From contig CAWFWX010000003.1 of assembly GCA_963819635.1 (NCBI GenBank), positions 186,001 to 250,000 on the forward strand: a DNA stretch of 64,000 nucleotides. The letters run 5' to 3'. Each line of letters opens with the position of its first letter. Positions within the stretch are counted from its first letter, which is position 1. The stretch is from JACVRW01 sp963819635. Lineage in GTDB: Bacteria; Actinomycetota; Thermoleophilia; Solirubrobacterales; Thermoleophilaceae. The position numbers were made by a program, and so were the translations under genes. The notes beneath the pieces are model-generated. The model did not search any database. It had not been told where the DNA came from and saw only the letters and a program-made list of their open reading frames with translations. Shown one piece after another: positions 60,735 to 64,000 of the stretch.

Positions 60735-62403
60735 GCCGCTCGTGGTCGCGTCGGCGTTCGGCTACCGCTATCCGGAGGCTACGCGCCCGTCGCTCAACGA
60801 CATCTCATTGACGATCGAGCCCGGGACGTTCACCGTGCTCGCGGGGGTGTCGGGCTCCGGCAAGTCCACTCTGCTGCGTGCATTCTGCGGGCTCGTGCCG
60901 CACTTCCACGGCGGCGAGGCGAGCGGGCTGCTCACGGTCGGCGGCCTGGACGTGCGCGAGCACGGGCCCGGAGAGCTGGCGGCGGTGTGCGGCACCGTCT
61001 TCCAGGAGCCCGAGACCCAGGTGGTGATGAGCGGCGTCCGCGCCGAGCTCGAGCTGCCGCTCGAGTACCGCGGCGAGCCCGCCGGCGCCGTGGCGCGCGC
61101 GGTTGAGGAGACCGCGCTCGGCCTGGGCGTGGCACACCTCCTCGACCGGCGCACCGACACGCTCTCGGGCGGCGAGCTGCAGCGCGTCGCGATAGCGGCG
61201 GCCATGGTGCACGACCCGTCGTTGCTGGTGCTCGACGAGCCGACGTCCCAGCTCGATCCCGTGGCCGGCGACGAGCTCGTCTGGCAGCTGCGGCGCCTGA
61301 ACGAGGACTGGGGCACGGCCGTGGTGGTGGCCGAGCACCGCCTCGAGCGCTGCCTGCCGGCGGCCGACCGCGTGATCGCGATGGTCGACGGCGCGGTGGC
61401 GTTCGACGCGGCGCCCCGCGAGTTCCTCGAGTGGGCGGCGGCCCAGTCGCCCCCCGCGCTTGCGACGCCGGCGGCCCGCCTCTTCTCGCTCGCGGGGCTG
61501 CGGCCCCTGCCGGCCTCGGTGAAGGAGGCGCACGCCCGCCTGCGCGCCGACCGCGCGGCCCCGATGGGCGATCGTGTCGACCTTATGCATCACATAGATG
61601 AAAAAGGTCGACACGGTGCCCGGCTGAGGCTCCCTTGGGTGCGTCGTAACGGTGCCGAGCCCCACCCGGCGCTCGCCCTCAAAGACGTCTGGTACGAGGT
61701 CCACGATGGCCCCGTGATCCTCCGCGGCGTCTCGCTCGAGCTCCACCCCGGCGAGCGGGTCGCGCTCATGGGCCGCAACGGCGCGGGCAAGAGCACGCTC
61801 CTGCGGCTCGCCAAGGGACTGGAGGAGCCCACGCGCGGCAACGTGGAGCGCGCCGGCGAGGTCGCGCTGCTGCTCCAGAACCCGGGCGACTACCTGGTCC
61901 ACGGGCACGCCGTGGAGGACGCGGGCGTCGCCGGCGTGGCGGCGGCCGGGCTCGCTGGACGCGAGGACGCGAACCCGCGCGACCTCTCCGGCGGCGAGCG
62001 CCAGCGCCTGGCGCTGGAGGTGGTCCTCGCAACGGACACCCCCAATGCGGCCGTTCTACTCGACGAGCCCACCCGCGGCATGGACCGGATCCACAAGGAC
62101 GCCCTCGCCACCCGCATCCGCGAGCTCGCCGAGGCCGGCAGCGCCGTGATGGTGGCGACGCACGACACCGAGTTCGCCGCGGCTCTCGCGGACCGGATCG
62201 TGCTCCTCGGCCAGGGCGTGGTGATCGCCGACGGCGAGCCGAAGGAGGTGCTCGGCGGAGGCAGACATTTCTCGACCGAGGTGGCTCGCGTAACGAACGG
62301 AGCCGCACTGCTGCCGGAGGAGGCCGCCGACCTGCTCGAGAACACACCCTTCAATGCCCGGTCGGATGGCGGCGAGGCGACACAGGCGGAGATGGCGAAG
62401 TGA
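60727..62403 (+). CDS. Fused double ECF ATPase (EcfA-EcfA')
   Basis: A 558 aa protein with two ABC domains in one chain. Domain 1: Walker A GVSGSGKST (40-48), Q-loop FQEPETQVV, signature LSGGELQRV, Walker B LLVLDEPTSQLDP and switch His AEHRLE. Domain 2: Walker A GRNGAGKST (about 348-356), signature LSGGERQRL, Walker B VLLDEPTRGMD and switch His VATHDTE. The linker (residues ~270-310) contains an in-frame palindromic insertion at 61574-61614. Together with the T- and S-components it powers import of cobalamin or a corrinoid. GTGA overlap with the next gene. Confidence 0.93.
   Translation: MREPLVVASAFGYRYPEATRPSLNDISLTIEPGTFTVLAGVSGSGKSTLLRAFCGLVPHFHGGEASGLLTVGGLDVREHGPGELAAVCGTVFQEPETQVVMSGVRAELELPLEYRGEPAGAVARAVEETALGLGVAHLLDRRTDTLSGGELQRVAIAAAMVHDPSLLVLDEPTSQLDPVAGDELVWQLRRLNEDWGTAVVVAEHRLERCLPAADRVIAMVDGAVAFDAAPREFLEWAAAQSPPALATPAARLFSLAGLRPLPASVKEAHARLRADRAAPMGDRVDLMHHIDEKGRHGARLRLPWVRRNGAEPHPALALKDVWYEVHDGPVILRGVSLELHPGERVALMGRNGAGKSTLLRLAKGLEEPTRGNVERAGEVALLLQNPGDYLVHGHAVEDAGVAGVAAAGLAGREDANPRDLSGGERQRLALEVVLATDTPNAAVLLDEPTRGMDRIHKDALATRIRELAEAGSAVMVATHDTEFAAALADRIVLLGQGVVIADGEPKEVLGGGRHFSTEVARVTNGAALLPEEAADLLENTPFNARSDGGEATQAEMAK
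61574..61614. repeat. Palindromic element inserted in the ATPase linker
   Basis: GTGTCGACCTT (61574-61584) and AAGGTCGACAC (61604-61614) are perfect 11 bp arms around a 19-base A/T-rich loop. The element is in frame and codes the D-R-V-D-L-M-H-H-I-D-E-K linker stretch. Its composition differs sharply from the GC-rich surroundings, so it looks like an inserted MITE/REP-type unit. Confidence 0.75.
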
Positions 62404-64000
62404 CCTGGCAGGCCGCCTCGCTCACGCTGCTCGCCCTCGCCCTCGCGGCCGGCTTCGCCTGGTACGAGCGCGAGCGGCCGCCGGCTCGCGTCGTGGCCGT
62501 GGTGGCGGCGCTCGCCGCGCTGGCGGTCGTGGGCCGGCTCGCCTTCGCCGCGTTCCCGAACGTCAAGCCGACCACGGACATCGTGCTGTTCGCCGGCTAC
62601 GCCCTGGGCGCGATCCCCGGCTTCGCGGTCGGCGCCGTTACCGCGATCGTGTCGAACATCTTCCTCTCGCAGGGCCCCTGGACCGTCTGGCAGATGGCCG
62701 GCTGGGGCGCTGTGGGCGTCGGCGGAGCCCTTCTGGCGCGCCTGCTTCGCGGCCGCGAACCGAACCGATTCGTGCTCGCAGCGGTTTGCGGACTGGCGGG
62801 ACTGGCGTTCGGCGCCTGGATGGATGTGTATCAATGGACACTCGCCGCGCGGCAGGACCTCGATACATATGTGGCTGTGGCAGGAACCTCACTCCCCTAC
62901 AACATCGCCCACGCGGTGGGCAACGTCGTGTTCTGCCTGCTGATCGGGCCGGCCTTCCTGCGCGCGCTCGCGCGCTACCGGCGCCGGCTCGAGGTGCGCT
63001 GGGAGCGCTCGCCCGCGCCGGTCGCGCTCGGGGCCATCGCGGTCGCCCTCGTGCTGCTTCTGCCCGCTGCCGCCGTGGCCGCGACGCCGGCGGAGCGGGC
63101 GACGAGCTACCTCGTCAAGGCACAGAACAAGGACGGTGGCTTCGGCGCCACGCCGAGCGCGGGCTCGAGCGCGCTCTACACGGGCTGGGCCGGCCTGGCG
63201 CTCGGCTCGGCCGGGCGCAACCCGCAGGACGTGAAGCGCCCGGGCGGGCGCTCGCTGGCGCGCTACCTGCTCCGCGGCGCCGGCTCGCTCAGCGAGATCG
63301 GCGAGATCGAGCGCAACGCCCTGCTCGCCAAGGTCGCGGGAATCAGCGCGCGCGCCTTCGGCGGGCGGAACCTCGTCGCCGAGATCCAGGGCCGCCGCCG
63401 TCACGACGGCTCGATCTCGGGCTATGTGAGCTACACCGCGTTCGGCATCTTGGCCCTCAGGGCGAGCGGCGCGTCCGCGGGTGGCTCGACCATCCGCTGG
63501 CTCGTGCAGTCCCAGAACGACGACGGAGGCTTCGGCGTGGCGCGCGCGTCCGCGAGCGACGCCGACATGACGGGCGCGGTGCTCCAGGCGCTGGCGACCG
63601 TCGGGCGCGGCGGCAGCGCCGCCGCGGAGCGCGCCGTCGGGTGGCTGCGCGCCAACCAGAACGGCGACGGCGGCTTCGGCCCCGTCAAGGGCCGCGACTC
63701 GAATGCGCAGTCCACCGCCTACGCGGTGCAGGGGCTCCTCGCCGCGGGCGCCGGCGGAGGCGCCGTCTCTCGCGCGCGCAGCTATCTGGCCGGGCTCCAG
63801 CGCGGCGACGGGAGCGTGGCCTACTCCTCGTCCTCGAACCAGACGCCCGTGTGGGTGACCGCCCAGGCGCTGATGGCCTTCCAGGACGACCCGCTGCCGA
63901 TCGCCACCGCGCCGCGGAAGAAGCGCCAGCGTGCCGACGCGAGCGCCAAGAAGGAGCGCGAGGGTGGCGGCGCGGCGGCGGGCGGAGGCAGCGGGAAGGC
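62400..64000 (+). CDS. ECF S-component fused to a prenyltransferase/terpene-cyclase-like alpha-barrel (partial)
   Basis: At least 533 aa are visible and the frame runs off the window end. Residues ~1-205 are an ECF S-component with six helices (PTTDIVLFAGYALGAIPGF, QMAGWGAVGVGGALL, AHAVGNVVFCLLIGPAF). A further helix (about 212-232, ending AAVAA) leads to an extracytoplasmic domain with repeated QN-x-DGGFG motifs at about residues 240, 370 and 418, typical of the alpha6/alpha6 barrel of terpene cyclases and protein prenyltransferases. Transcobalamin's alpha domain has the same fold. The final visible part is a Lys/Ala/Gly-rich tail. Predicted substrate: cobalamin. Confidence 0.82.
   Translation, partial: MTWQAASLTLLALALAAGFAWYERERPPARVVAVVAALAALAVVGRLAFAAFPNVKPTTDIVLFAGYALGAIPGFAVGAVTAIVSNIFLSQGPWTVWQMAGWGAVGVGGALLARLLRGREPNRFVLAAVCGLAGLAFGAWMDVYQWTLAARQDLDTYVAVAGTSLPYNIAHAVGNVVFCLLIGPAFLRALARYRRRLEVRWERSPAPVALGAIAVALVLLLPAAAVAATPAERATSYLVKAQNKDGGFGATPSAGSSALYTGWAGLALGSAGRNPQDVKRPGGRSLARYLLRGAGSLSEIGEIERNALLAKVAGISARAFGGRNLVAEIQGRRRHDGSISGYVSYTAFGILALRASGASAGGSTIRWLVQSQNDDGGFGVARASASDADMTGAVLQALATVGRGGSAAAERAVGWLRANQNGDGGFGPVKGRDSNAQSTAYAVQGLLAAGAGGGAVSRARSYLAGLQRGDGSVAYSSSSNQTPVWVTAQALMAFQDDPLPIATAPRKKRQRADASAKKEREGGGAAAGGGSGK

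Overview
The window is a 64 kb piece of a very GC-rich actinobacterial chromosome. Several secreted proteins end in Arg-rich C-terminal modules that I associate with Thermoleophilia (Solirubrobacterales/Gaiellales-like soil bacteria), and an LLM-type (F420-like) oxidoreductase, a DUF7144-type membrane protein and isolated single tRNA genes fit. The taxonomic call is inference: no rRNA is present. There are seven scattered tRNA genes (three of them Leu) and no IS transposase, CRISPR array or prophage.

Layout. 1-7.5 kb: end of an SLC13-type transporter, two MFS permeases and an acyl-CoA cluster (enoyl-CoA hydratase, carboxyltransferase, acetoacetyl-CoA synthetase). 7.5-17 kb: a degenerate M28 peptidase, GrpB-like and FAD oxidase genes, a tRNA-linked LAGLIDADG gene, phosphotriesterase, NAD kinase and membrane proteins. 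17-25 kb: TetR/MMPL pair with visible operators, a MASE1 histidine kinase/NarL response regulator pair and a large LuxR ATPase regulator. 25-36 kb: enoyl-CoA hydratase/VOC operon, SDR, Bax-inhibitor-like and redox genes, secreted beta-propeller and PKD proteins, LLM oxidoreductase, glycerophosphodiesterase. 36-41 kb: two TSUP permeases, an orphan zinc-type binding protein with a Fur-family regulator and operator, small signalling proteins, superoxide dismutase. 40.8-44.2 kb: a second tRNA-linked LAGLIDADG gene and a SipW signal peptidase operon with three apparent substrates (two TasA-like proteins and a CBM3 protein). 44-56 kb: hydroxylase, hydrolase, sulfatase-like protein and two large surface proteins. 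56.5-64 kb: a cobalamin riboswitch followed by a tightly overlapping operon of three secreted DUF4430-like proteins, an ECF T-component, a fused double ATPase and an S-component fused to an alpha/alpha-barrel domain.

The most interesting systems are: (1) the cobalamin operon, whose parts resemble the two halves of animal transcobalamin/intrinsic factor placed on an ECF importer; (2) two paralogous HTH-LAGLIDADG genes, each beside a tRNA and each with a perfect LexA-like palindrome a few bases before its start codon; (3) the SipW/TasA-like/CBM3 module, a candidate cellulose-binding matrix system.

Caution: at least ten reading-frame breaks, mostly one extra base, interrupt otherwise well-conserved genes (acetoacetyl-CoA synthetase, GrpB, histidine kinase, response regulator, LuxR, GNAT, the first riboswitch gene and others). 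They look more like consensus errors than biology, but only raw reads can decide. For these genes the coordinates below span the whole reconstructed gene across the break.
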